Shown here one piece after another: positions 1 to 11,870 of a DNA stretch of 64,000 nt. This DNA is from Agelaius tricolor (taxonomy: Eukaryota > Chordata > Aves > Passeriformes > Icteridae). The number at the start of each line of letters is the position of its first letter. Within the stretch, counting starts at the first letter, position 1. The notes beneath the pieces are model-generated. The model was not told the DNA's origin. It searched no databases and was given only the letters and a program-made list of their open reading frames with translations. The position numbers and the translations under genes are program-made. The DNA lies in the NCBI GenBank assembly GCA_023055355.1, contig JALJCS010000001.1, positions 24,489,881-24,553,880 of the forward strand. The letters are read 5' to 3'.

Positions 1-2736
1 TTATGTATTCATTTCTGCAGAAGCGGCCTAACTGCAGCTTTATAAAATATATGTGCAGTGACACATGGAGATGTCTGCCATGCTGTTCAAGAGTTCTTCC
101 CTGTCATGAATTAAATCTCTTTCATTTCACAATTACCTCCTTTATTTATAGGGCATTTGTGGGAACTTGTTGATAGTGTCCTTGCTAAGGAGAGTGCAGC
201 AACACTTGGTGAGAGGTCTGCAGGCTGAATTGTCTAAAATACTATGTTTGCAAAATAACAACTGTTAATATTGGTGTTTCTTCAGCTCTTGAGAAGCAGT
301 GTGTTGCAGAACAGTCAGTCTCCTGTCAGGCAGCAGCAGCCACAGCAGCAGGAAAGGTGTGAGCAATGCTTTCCACCCACACCTTGTTTACAGCTGTTAC
401 TTCACCAGGGCTGTTTAACTGCTAGCACAACAAAACAAAAGATCTTAGCTAAAGAACCAGTCAGTTTAATTGTATTTATGCTCAGTCCCCATTTTTGAGG
501 GTGGCTGTTGACTTTCACCAGCATTGGTACTTCTTACTGCTCTCTGGCTTGTGTTTTCTCTGACACACAGTGTGCAGATATTCCATTGATTTCTCACTAG
601 TTCCTCCTGTGCAGTAACTGAATTGGAGACTGTGACTAATGTGTGATAAGTAGTTGTAGATACCACCTTCCAGGTTGGCTGTGGGAGCATGTGCTCTATC
701 CTTGAAATCAAGCAGATAGCTTAGCTGTGTCTGTACTATAACTGGTCTTTATGGAGATGGCTTAGTTCTTTTCTATGCAAAAAAAAAAAAAAAACCAAAC
801 CAAACTGCTGTGGATTTGGTTCTACCTGCAGTAAATATGAGCTGTTGTAGAGACATTCCTCTAATAGCAAAGCTGCAAGCCGCTGCAGAAGCTGTGGAAG
901 CTTCTTGGTGGAGGTAAACAAAAGCAAGATTTTGATTGCTGCTGTTGCAAGTGCTGTGTTGGATCAAGTTTGTGATTAGAGAGCTTTAGTCTCGTGTTCC
1001 TAAGAAACAGTGGATTTTTAGAAATATCAAAACCAAACCTTGTGTCTGTTCTTGCTTACAAGACAGAGGAGAGGTAGAATGGCTGTGAGATGGTATCCCC
1101 TGCAGCAGGGAGGGTGACATTTGTGTTGCAGAGCTGGGATAAGGGATGCCTTCTGCAGGAGATGCTGCCCAGGGGGATGGGTGAAGCATGACAGCCTTGC
1201 AAGCACAAGCAGCTGCTCCTGCCCTGCTGCAGCAGAAAGAACACTCCCACCTGGAGTACTGGAATGAATACTCCCACTAGAGGGCTTGTCTCTTAGAGGT
1301 TTTTGTTTTTTTTTTTTTCAAGGGAGGGAGCAGATTGTCATCCTTAGGTTTTGGGTAAGAAGATACAAAGAGGGACAGTAGCTCTTCAAGGTCACTTCAG
1401 CTTGGAGTGAAGTTCACAGTTGGTGTTACTGAATGGGCTCTGGTGTGGAGAGGTGTAATAAAGCATAAGGCTGTGAGTAAGTGGAAGGAATTCCTATACC
1501 TGAAATACCAGAAAACTAAGATAAGGCAGTGAGTTGGTGAGTCTGTTTCGAAACAGGTTTTCCCTTTATCTGGAATCGCCGTGTCCTGTGACTTGGTGCG
1601 ATAAGAGCTGTGAAATAGCGCTGTGTACGCCAGCGCCGGTGCCTCTCCCTGCTCTGGGGTAGGCACATTTCTGCTGAGCACAAAAATGCTCACATCCTGC
1701 TTTTTCCAGCAGTGCTGAAAGGGAAGGCTTTCCCTGCAGGGTAGATGAGTGTTTTGGGAGAAGGAGGTCCGTATTTCTTTGGCAAAGGAAATGAATACTA
1801 CAGGCCAGGTTTCTGTTTTTCTTGATGGAGTTTTGCATAGTGGCACTTAGGATAGATTGGCTTAGAACAGCGCAGAATGAGATCAAAGAAACGTTTTGTA
1901 GAGTGGTATTTTTGATGTTACAAATTAGATATTTATGAGTCCTGGGGGAAGGAAATGCACAATGAAGCAGCCAGTACAAAATTTAGGAAACGTTCCAACA
2001 CTTATTTATAGGGATAATGTCTAACTTGATTTCTAGATAACAGAAACTAGAGATTATTAATTTGTGTGCCAGGATTTGAGATTAGTATAATTTTGTAAGT
2101 AAACATTGTATGGTACAAGATAAAATGTATCCATAAAAGAAGAGGCTATTTTGCTTTGCCTGATGTTATCTCACTTAATGATTTCAGTGCTTTTCTGTTT
2201 TGCTGCTGAAATGGTACTCTAGAATTGATGAGATTATAGCAATCTTAGAGTAGAAACTTCTTTCCTCTGGGGCAAAAACGTACTTGTTAAAAGCATACCA
2301 CAAACAAAAACCTGGTTAAGTTAGTTGGCCAAATTAACTATAAATATTTAAGATATTGGAAGATTGCCATAAGTGTCAGATTGAAAGTATGTTGGTACTA
2401 CTGAATTCAGATTCTTTGCAGCAGAGATGTGCTGCCAGTAATGGGGAATGTTGGACTTCACCTGTGTTGTTGCAATCTAAAGACTGAATGTTTCGCAAAC
2501 TTGGATTTATTCACGTGTTACTAGAAAAGTTTATGTTTTGGAAATAGAGCTTGGATAATCAGAGGTAAGCTGGATGAATTGGGGCTTAAATTCTGAAAAA
2601 ATATTTCTAAATACATAGACATTTCTTTGAGCATGAATTAACACCATCACTCTGACAAGAGCAGTTAAAAAATAAGTGGTACTGCATGGAGGGAGGGGTG
2701 CAGAGAGCAATGGAGAATCTGAGATTACTGTGAGTG

Positions 2737-2782
2737 CTCTTTTTTTTCTCTCTTTTTCCCTCCCTCCTCTCTCCCCCTTTCC
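2737..2782 (+). repeat. 46-nt uninterrupted polypyrimidine tract
   Basis: Forty-six consecutive C/T bases on the + strand: a T-rich left half and a CCCT/CTCC-rich right half. Such tracts can form triplex (H-DNA) structures or bind polypyrimidine-binding proteins in RNA. It is too deep inside intron 1 to be a splice acceptor tract for a known exon. Confidence 0.8.
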
Positions 2783-5700
2783 ATTTACAAGCCTCCACAC
2801 CAACTTGCTTGCCTGCCACATAACAGCTGGTACCTGTCTGTGCAAGTGAGTTTGCACAGTGCTCCAGGAAAACCAATGTTTCAGATGGTCCCATGTTTCT
2901 CTGTGAACTCTGTGTGTTCACTGAGCTTTGTGATGTTTTGGATAGCAGTACTTTTGTCTGAGCCCGACTGTGGTTATCATCATTCATTGTGTTGGGCAGG
3001 TCAGTGACACTTCATGCTGCCATCTTTTTGTAGATTTGGGCATTAAGGACATAAGGTTAAAGAAGAGTGTTCCAAGTGGGAAGTCAGACTGAATTTACAA
3101 GCCAGAATTAGGGTTGTCCTTCAAAACTATATTGAAATCATATAGGTAGTGAGATGCATGGAGGAGGTCATAATCTCTTCCAAGTTAGAACTCTGAAAAG
3201 GTGATTCTTTCTATAAAAGCAGCTGGTTGGTATTTTGAGTTAACTTTATTTTCTTTGTGTGTCTCTCTCTTATTTTTATGGGAAGGCTCTGAATCTTGCT
3301 TCTTGAGAAATTGCATGCATTTAAGTGCTGACCTTGCTACAGCACTTAGGGTACAGCCCACAAGTGTTAATTGACCTTTAGGCAGTGTGGGATGATGAAT
3401 TTCATTTCATTTAACAGATGAAGAGTGTCGTTAAAAAGAGATTAAGGTCAAAAGCATCTGCTAATTATCTCATTTTCTAATTAAGTAGTCGCCTAATTTG
3501 AGATTAGAAAAGCTTGTTTGTCAAAGTGCCTAGGAAGGACTGCTCCTGGTGGGTTTACCTGTGAGAGCCGAGCACTTTTCCTCACTGAGGTCTGGCCTTT
3601 TGGGTTAGCAAGCAGCCTCCTCTGCAGTGAGGCTTTGGGAGTGCAGGAGAGATGCTTTCCTGTTCTTGGTGTCCTGCTGTGGCCAGCGTGGAGCCCAGGC
3701 AGTGGCTGGCTTTGTCTCTGTCCTGCAGAGCTAAAGCCTGTTGAGTTTCTCCATAGGGTGGCTTGGGTGCCATCTGCTTTTGGTGCAGGGAGCTCAGTGG
3801 TGGCCGAGCCCTTGGTGAAGAGGAAGACTTTTGGAATGTGGGCCCTCTTCAGGATATGAGAAGTTGTTTTCTTAGAAAACATTAGCTAGATCAGTTGGGC
3901 ATTAGGGAGGATGGGGATTAACCTACATAGTTTCTTGCTCACTTAATTTGTCACTTTTAAATTAGCATTTTAGAATGGAAGTGTTCTAACACTTATGCAC
4001 AATATGATTTCCAGTGAAGGAATACTAATCTATGTGTGCTAAAGTGTTAATGCATGTGTAACTTGCAGTAGAGTGGTTTATTGCAGCTGTCTCTGGTTTC
4101 TGTGTGAATTTCCAAGCCTCTGTGTTAGAAAAGATGTCCCCTGCCCCTCTCCTTACTGTGATATGAAAAGGGGGTGTCACCAAATATTGATAAGAGCTTG
4201 GGGTGGCTGGGATAGTTGCTGGGCCATTTATATGGGCGATCCCAAGTGGGTGCCCATAGCCACTGTGGATACTGTCTGTGGTGTGTAGAGGTCACTGATT
4301 TGTAGCAGAAGCAGTATTTTGGAAGGGGAAGGGCTTGTCTTGCAGGTTCAAGGCCAAGCATTGAAGAGCAATATCAGGAGCATCAGGAGGCTGGCAATGT
4401 TAGGGGAAGAAAAGTGCTTAAAAACCACAAGGCTTTTTAAGCAGTGGGTGGGGAAAAACCCTTGAATGGTCTTACTCTTGAGATGCATCTCAATGGAGGT
4501 GGAGCTGATAGGAAGTATGCAGTTGGGGAAGGATATGAGGCAGTGCCTGCATAGTTATCTGCCTCTTCAAGTAATCAAATGGATACCCGTGTCAAATATG
4601 AGAAATGTCTGTAAGTGTTTGTTCTGTTTTTGCAGTCTGCCTATCAAAGCTAGTATCAGCAAGTATGAAATATAAGATTTTTGTGCCCAGTAAGTTATAC
4701 AGTTACTGGAAACTTAGACCAGCAGAACACTCATGTTGATCAAATATGGTATGGATGGGGCTGTGCCCTGTGAATCTCATGCTGATGTATTTCTAGATTA
4801 TCTGTATTAAAACTGAGTGTTTGCAGCAGAAGATTACACAAGCTTATTACAAAAATATTTTTATTTTCTGTAATTTGTGGTTATTATTGGGTTATTTTTT
4901 GTCAGGGTGTTTTTGTGTCATCTTTTTATTTTTCTTCTTCCTTGCTTTTTCATGTCAGGAAAATAAAAATATACGAAAGCCTTTGTGCACAAATCTGTCT
5001 AGCATATACAAGTAGAGCTACTAATTGTTAGATGTGAAGTGGTAAATCATCTTACGTGTCAGAATAACTCTTTGAAATAAAGTTGCTTGAAAACATGGAT
5101 CGTGTTCTTTATAATGTAATGATGCAGACTCACAGACATGAGCATGCTTCAGACTGACCACAAAAAGGCCAGTAAAGCACTCCACAAAGGCCAGTAGCAA
5201 CTGTTGCACTGCAGAATATACATGGGCTTCAGCAAAATAATCTCATGGATCATCTACAGACAAATAAAATACTGCTTGCTCTGGACTTGTGATCAAAATG
5301 GTTTGTGGAATGGCTAGTGTAGAGTGCTATATTTTATTATTATTATTAACTACTTCTAGGGGATAAAATTAGATGGATGTATGAGACATTAAAAAAAGAT
5401 CTCATGAGCTGTGCAAGGAAGACAGTCTTGATGTGATGGTCCTCGTGCAACATCAATCCTGAGCAAATGAGTGGAGTGTGTTCTTGACACATCTGTTCAT
5501 TCAAGACAATGTGTTCTTCCTGAAAACCTGAAGAAATGTCTTTGAAGGAGACAAATTTAAGGTTTAGCTAGTGTTTGAAATGTTAATATACTGCACTGTC
5601 TACGGTCAGTGACTTACCTTTACCTATCTCAGAATGTCTGCATTGTTATTCTAAAAAGAAAATAATACTGCTTTTGTCACCAGTAACAAGTGTGAGATCA

Positions 5701-7840
5701 AGCAGTGCATTGGTTTTAATTTGGTGCAGGAAAACTGGAAGGTTAGGGAAAAGAATGAAAAACTAGCAAAGGAAGCCAAAAATGTGTGAGGTAATTGAGA
5801 GAGTTAAAAGGCCAGAGTCTTGCACTTGCAGGAAGGGAGAGCTGGGGAGAACTTCCCACTCCACTTCCATGCCATAAGCTCTAGGTTCCAGGATAATGCA
5901 GTATCATTTGGGTTGTGGGGGAGCTCTTTGAATCCTCTGTGATCACGTTGTGTGCTGTAATTACTATTCTTGGATTCTTTCCATTACTCACATCCTTTAC
6001 AAAACTGAGATAATTTGTGCATGTGCTGGCATTTGGAGGAGATACTGTGAGCAAAAGTACAGAGCCTTAATTCTACTTTTTTTTTCGTTGTTGAAAATCC
6101 TGAATTACAGATATGGAACATAATTCTTGATCTTTGCACCTTTTATAAGCTACTCTTAAGACAGATGATCTGCAGAAAACTGCAGAGAGTTTTCTTTCTC
6201 ATAATGTATAGGAAAAATAAATTTGTCTGGTATCTCTCTGGAAATATAAGCCTCATCCAGAGTCAAATTTTTCAGTGCTCTTTAGAACAAAAATTGGAAG
6301 TTATACCAATACATACTTTCCCTCACATGTGAGCAGATCATGGTTCTCATGAGAAAAGGTTCCTTGGGGACAGTTATCTCCTGAAATTGTCAGCCAGATC
6401 TTTATACCAGTCCCAGTAATTTCTGTTCCTTTTCCCTAATAAAAGGCTCTTACCACTCTGGGGAAAATACAGAAAATGCTGTGGGTGCCTTAACAGCCAG
6501 GGGTTTAAAATTACCTGTGGTTTATGTGGCTTTATTGGATAAAACATAGGATTTTCCACCCCGTGGTTGAAATTTCCATGGGCTGGAGTTTGTAGAATTT
6601 GTTTTTCTGAAATGCTGCTTACGTCTAAAATGAATTCCTTACTTAGATTTAGTCAAAGCTGGGAGGAATTGACTCAGAGTGATAATGGATGCTCTGGATT
6701 TGTTGAGGGGGCCCAGAATAGATGGTTCAGTAGTAAGATTTTTTTTTTTTTTTTTCCAATATAGCCAGTTCAACATTCTGCTAGGCAGCAAATGATGAAG
6801 GGTGATGCTGTTCAAATGCTGGTACCCTCACATGCCTGCTAGATGAAATGTGAGGAGTGATATGTGGTGTGGAAGGTTTGTGAAGTACCATGACTGTGTC
6901 CTGGATACTCGTTTTGGAGCTCCTGGCCCAGGCTGAGGGGCAGTTTGAATTGCTGCCTTGTTTGATCTGCTGGGAGGGGTTTGGTGCCTGTGGCTGTGAG
7001 GAGTCCCACACAGAGTCACCTGTCTGTTCAGTGCTGTGAGAAATGAACCCTCATTTCTAGAGTCGTCCCTGTGTCTCATCAGTACCAAATACAAGCATCC
7101 CATGGATATCCCTTCTTATTCCAAAAGCAAGGGAAGAATTGATAAATAGCTAAAAATAAAAAATCAGACTGATGAACTATGAAAAATAACAGAACATCTT
7201 GTTTTGAAAGTTGTAGTACTGTATGGTTAGACCTGGAATGTTTTTGCTATCATTTGAGTGCCAGTACTCTCACCTTAAACCAGTTTTTAAGACTGAAATA
7301 CCTTGGATTCACATCTATGTGGATGTCTCCTCACTACTACCAGCAAGCACTGTGGATGGTACTTTTTGTCCACACTGGATCTTGTTCCCAGCATGTCCCT
7401 TAAAGGCATAAGTCCTCAACAGCTTAGAAAACATGACCAGCACATCAGAAATGGTGCTGCTTGGTTACAATAAAAATAACCAGATAACTAAAAAGGTATT
7501 TTTAAAATGAATCAAATTAATTAATCAATAGTTGATGCACTTACAAATTGCTCTATTTGCCTAACTGGTTTCCCTTTTAAAATAAATTTCCCTCTGGTTT
7601 AATAAAAGAAGAGCAGCTTATGGAAGGCCTGGACAGATGCATGTCTATGTCAGCACAAGGGAGAGGACAGATGTTCAGTAGTGGGAGAAGAGGAAGGGAG
7701 GAGATGGAATTTTGCTTCCCATTGACTGACTTTGTTCTTGCATAAGAGCTGTTTCCTCTCTGAAGGAGGGGGGCATGTCTTTGAAGGAAGGGTTTTTTTT
7801 TTCGCTTGAACTTCTTTTGAAGTAGTTCTTTAGATTATAA

Positions 7841-7877
7841 AATGTTTTAAATGAAAGAATGTTTTAAATGAAAGAAT
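7841..7877 (+). repeat. 17-bp tandem duplication
   Basis: The 17-bp unit AATGTTTTAAATGAAAG occurs twice head to tail (7841-7857 and 7858-7874), followed by the first three bases of a third copy. The two copies are identical, which suggests a recent slippage or duplication event. Confidence 0.85.
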
Positions 7878-8434
7878 AATCTGGAAGATATTTTGAAAAC
7901 TTCTGTGAAGAAAAGGTGTAATTGTGCAGATTTGTCAGAATGATCTCATGGATTCCAGCTTTGTTTACTTTTAGGGCATCTTCTTTTAAGATAATCCCTG
8001 CTGAGTTACTTTTCAACACACTGCCAAGAAGGGCATTTGGAATTCAGTTGAATATTTGCTGCAATGGGTGAGATATTTGGGTTGGGAATTATTAGTTTTA
8101 ATTCTCTAATAGTTGCCAGGGTAATATATGGTTGTCATCACTTGAAACAGATGCTACTTCTGTAGAATGATAAAGAACAATGAAATGTCTTCCAAGTGTG
8201 CTACTGTATGCTTTGATCAACCAAATTAGTCTTGATTTCCTAATGATATCCTTGCCCTCCAGCTTCTTCCAGTGTCTCCTGTGTCTCCTATGCCCTCTCT
8301 GCAATGCAAAGCAGCCACTGGTGGTTTGGAGCCTCCCATTGTACAACAGGGCACATTGCTTTGCCTGGTTTGGAATCAGCTGGGTGGCTCAACCTTCTTG
8401 GCCTTCTGCTGTGCCCCATTTCCCTAGTTGTGCC

Positions 8435-8441
8435 CTCTGAC
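8435..8441 (+). repeat. Target-site duplication, left copy (CTCTGAC)
   Basis: Seven bases directly before the LTR, identical to 8833-8839 directly after it. Most retroviral integrases leave 4-6 bp, so seven is slightly unusual. Confidence 0.75.
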
Positions 8442-8832
8442 TGTCGCAGACATCTTTTGTGAAAATCCTTTTCTTTAGGATTTTTTCCCTTCTGAGAAGC
8501 TGAGGCCTCAGAAACAAGATGTAAACAATGGTTATCTGCTGCTGTGGAATGCAACAGGTCCATCTGTGATTGGCCCATCTTGGATGTTTATAATGAATGG
8601 CCAATCAAGGCCGAGCTATCTCGGACAGAGTCCGAGACACCTGGCTTTTGTTATCATTCTTTTCTATTCTATTCTTAGCCAGCCTTCTGAGGAAAGCTTT
8701 CCTTCTATTTCTTTTTAGTATAGTTATATTGTAATATATATATGTCATAAAATAATAAATCAAGCCTTCTGAACATGTAGTCAACATTCTCATCTCTTCC
8801 CTCATCCAAGAACCCCTGTGAACACTGTCACA
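8442..8832 (+). mobile_element. Solo LTR of an avian endogenous retrovirus
   Basis: A 391-bp segment begins TGTCGC and ends GTCACA (the retroviral TG...CA termini) and has an AATAAA polyadenylation signal at 8754-8759. It is flanked by the exact 7-bp direct repeat CTCTGAC at 8435-8441 and 8833-8839. Internally it has an inverted repeat with 7-bp arms (CTCGGAC / GTCCGAG) near 8620-8636. I recognise the body (a GAGGCCTCAGAAACAAGATG-like core and an AATAAATCAAGCCTTCTGA-like 3' region) as a family of solo LTRs very common in songbird genomes, recalled without a search. No gag, pol or env and no second LTR lie next to it, so it is a solo LTR left by recombination. It is in the same orientation as EML4, so its poly(A) signal could act on the pre-mRNA. 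Confidence 0.85.
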
Positions 8833-8839
8833 CTCTGAC
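8833..8839 (+). repeat. Target-site duplication, right copy (CTCTGAC)
   Basis: Right-hand copy of the 7-bp repeat that brackets the LTR; identical to 8435-8441. Confidence 0.75.
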
Positions 8840-9363
8840 AAGCTGTTGGGTTGAAGTTGAGTTTGAGGGCCCTTCTGCCTGTCTGTGCTGTGCCAAGGCT
8901 TGATCTCCCCAAGGAGAGCATTGGTCAGCTCCTCTGCTGTCTCATCAGAGGTGTTGAGGAGGTCAGAGCATTGCAGCTCACCCTCACAGAACAGTTGTTC
9001 TTCCAAGTTGTAATTAGTGACATGACTGTGCCTTTGGGAGCTGCAGCAGCCAGCTAATGTGGCTGCAGCACCCCAATTTTGGGGCGCTGGGGTTCAACAG
9101 CAACAGTCTGGTCAATGTTAGTAGTTCATGGGAAATAAAGATGTCCAGGGATGTGCAGAGCATTTGCTTCTGTGCTCATCAGAGAGACTGATCAGCAGTG
9201 GAGCCTTTCCTGGTTTGGTAATTACTCTTGTTTGGACTCTACACAGGGAGCACAGTGATATTTGGCTTCTAAAATGATGATCTGACATTGCTACTTATTC
9301 CTTTTACAAGTGTTTTATAGTGATCTGCTGCATATTTGTGCAGCCTGGGAATGTATCCATAAT

Positions 9364-9383
9364 TTATCCATTATAATGGATAA
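9364..9383. repeat. 20-bp perfect palindrome
   Basis: TTATCCATTATAATGGATAA equals its own reverse complement. It is AT-rich, so chance is more plausible here than for the other inverted repeats in the window. Confidence 0.8.
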
Positions 9384-9420
9384 TATCTATTAACTGAAGA
9401 CATTGGACAACAAAAAAAGC

Positions 9421-9480
9421 AAAAAAAAAAAAAAAAGGGAGGAGTTTCCCCCCTTTTCCCCCCCACCTCCTCTTTTTTTA
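9421..9480 (+). repeat. Poly(A) run followed by G- and C/T-rich tracts
   Basis: A run of about 16 A leads into GGGAGGAG, then a C/T-rich stretch with two C runs and a T7 run. The purine block on the left is roughly complementary to the CCTCCTCTTTTTTT block on the right, so the segment could fold back on itself. It is low-complexity sequence with no gene content. Confidence 0.7.
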
Positions 9481-11687
9481 AGGAAATGTCAAACTGCTTT
9501 TTTCTGTTTGGACTGCTACTCAGTGTAAGAGACGTTAAAATGTTTATAATATTTTGAAAATAATTGTTCTCTGGAGTGTTTATTCTGTCTGGTTCACTGC
9601 AGCTAATACTTGCAAGATAGTAGAAATATGAATTATATGGTATTTTAAGTCCATTTGCTTTCCTGAAGTAAAAGCTTCTCTTCATGGATTAATGTACATT
9701 TACCTTGGTTCCTTTTTGTATGCCACATAGGTGTGTATGCATATAGGAACTTTTCCCAGCTCCTTAGAACAGATGGGGATTTATGTTTTGAACATGAAGA
9801 TTCTAATAAAAGAATCTTACATAGTCCTTCCCAACCTGTGGTAGGTGTCACAGGTCTGGGTTTGTAAAGTCCTGCTGGGAGAGCATTGTATGTGCTGGGC
9901 TGTGGAGTTACTAAAATCAATTTTCTGTGTATAGGGAGGTACAGTTATGGATGGTGGGATTAAAGGTCCTTTTGTTGAGTCCTAATCTGTTGTCTCTGGG
10001 TCTTGATTTGATTATGTATCTTATTAATTAATTAATTCCCCTGTTCTTTTTGTCAGCCAGAATGAATATAGTACTAAACATGTGCTGCTTTTGCATTAAC
10101 CAAACAGTGAACTAAAACAAAATGCAAAACTGTCATTTAGGGGCTGGCTTATTATTGTAACCTTAAGTGTTCCTTTCAGTTCAAGAATAATCTTGGATAC
10201 ATTTCATTACTGTCATGGTTTAACACTGGCACAATGCCAGTGCCCACCACAATTACTAAAGGGTTTTTAGGGTTTTTTTACTAATTAATTGTAGGATTTC
10301 TGTTTGTATTGTGAAAGTATTAATTATGATGCTTTATTTTGGTTGGTTAAATTCTTGGTCATTCAGTAGTGAGTATCATGTTTTAACTGAGTGGAAGTTG
10401 GCATTAAACTCCTTAATCTCTTCTGTAGTGAATTCATTGGAGGAATTTGGCTCATATTTCTTTTGTTTACATGTATTTTGAAAGTATCCCAACCCAACTA
10501 TTTCAAAGATGAAGGCTTTTTTTTAGGCAAAATCAAAGTATATTAGGATTGTGGCTTATATTAAATTTTTTCTCCTTGATATGTCTTCCTAAGATTAGTG
10601 AAAATTAAACTTTAGATTGAATAGAATCACAGTAATAATACCAGCTATTTACCTTTACATTTAAATTTGCCGTGTTTATTTTGTAGAATATGAACTTGAG
10701 TGAATTATATAAGACAAGTGAATTTTTGTTAAGCTATATTAGAAGTTCCTTACTGAGTTTTTAGGAAGCCTTAAACAGGCTGGGTAAGGAATTCAGTACC
10801 TTGTGACTGAGTAACATACTCTTTTACAGATTTTTTTTTTTTAAGTGATTATGATTTATTAGACCAGCCAAATACAGAAATCTGTTATGTGTTATTTTGG
10901 CTTGGCAGAAATAATGCAAAGAACTGTCAAAGGCAAAGAGTAAGCAGAAGCTGTAATTTCCTTTTTACCACTGAAGAATAGATTTGGCTGGCTTAGGCCT
11001 TCAATGCTAATCTATCTCTGTGTGGCCAAACAGATTTTTGGAACCTTTTTGTAGTGCATTTATTTTCTCTTCGCTTCAGGCCAAGTGTTATAAGTTTGTA
11101 TGTTTTTTGGCACATCCAGGGTAGTGATGTGAAAAAAGTTCAAGAGGAGGAATTGAAATTAAGAAGTCTGATCTAGAAATTGAGATTGCCACTTGATGCA
11201 ATTAGGTCATTGTTAACAGTACTTGTATGTTCAACTGTGGATTTATTTTTTTTAACTTTGAAACTTGCTTTAATATTAAGAGTCATAGTTAAAATTCTTC
11301 AACAGTTCCACAAGAATATGTTGCAGAATTTTATACCTTTTTGGTTAATTTAGTTGCTTGTTTAAATAAGGTTAATTTTAGTCTTCCTTCTGCTTGTAAG
11401 GATATTTTTCACGGGAAGCACATTCTCTCTTGTGGTTTTAGTAGGTCCACACTCTTTAAGCCTTCTGTCTTAGCTAATGATTAGTAATGATTTCTGTCTT
11501 GAAGCACTAATTAGATGTTTGCCATAATATCCGTTCCTTATTTGCCTGAACTTATTTGTTGGAATGTCTTTAGTATTTCAGAATGATGGGACAGACATAC
11601 TGGTGTTGTACATGCCTCTTTCTGTGGCTTTTAATTCAGAACAAAGCATTTCAGTGCCTCTTTCTGCTCTGCTTTTCCCCTGCACAG

Positions 11688-11870
11688 ATGACAGCATCTC
11701 GGCTGCCAGCACCTCCGATGTCCAGGACCGTCTTTCCGCCCTGGAGCTGAGAGTGCAGCAACAAGAGGATGAAATCACCGTGCTAAAAGCAGCCTTGGCT
11801 GATGTGCTGAGGCGTCTTGCTATCTCTGAAGACCATGTAGCTTCTGTGAGAAAGTCAGCCCCAAGCAAAG
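11688..11870 (+). CDS. EML4: EML4 exon 2 (trimerisation coiled coil)
   Basis: 183 bp, starting with the last two bases of a split Asp codon and ending with the first base of a Gly codon. The acceptor is TGCACAG before 11688 and the donor is GTAAGC at 11871. It encodes about residues 9-70 (human numbering): DDSISAASTSDVQDRLSALE, then LRVQQQEDEITVLKAALADV and a Leu/Arg-rich end. The heptad-like hydrophobic spacing (L, L, V, I, V, L, L, V, L) is the parallel trimerising coiled coil known for the EML family. The same coiled coil drives self-association of EML4-ALK oncogenic fusions in human. It is almost identical to the human exon, with small changes such as S to L after SALE and VKKSVS to VRKSAP near the end. 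Confidence 0.96.

Larger units (their letters stand above)
1..11687 (+). other. EML4: EML4 intron 1, 3' portion
   Basis: This is AT-rich intronic sequence with no CpG island and no recognisable exon, so exon 1 and the promoter must be further upstream. It holds a solo LTR (8442-8832), a 46-nt pure pyrimidine tract (2737-2782), a 17-bp tandem duplication (7841-7877), a 20-bp palindrome (9364-9383), A/T homopolymers (near 780, 1303, 6740, 7795 and 9421) and a short TTAA-type repeat near 10021. A moderately GC-rich block at about 3510-3860 is open on both strands but matches nothing I know. The flanks of the LTR (about 8270-8440 and 8840-9110) are also GC-richer than their surroundings and may be an older unrecognised repeat. 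Confidence 0.85.

Noticed and set aside
330..352. CAG-rich stretch (CAGCAGCAGCCACAGCAGCAGG)
   Set aside because: Short and interrupted, in intron 1; not a coding polyglutamine tract and not a long triplet expansion.
1397..1846. 149-codon open stretch on the - strand in intron 1
   Set aside because: No domain, no codon-usage signal, no splice or promoter context; consistent with chance.
8605..9006. 133-codon open stretch on the - strand near 8.8 kb
   Set aside because: It runs antisense through the solo LTR and its flank, so it is a shadow and not a gene.
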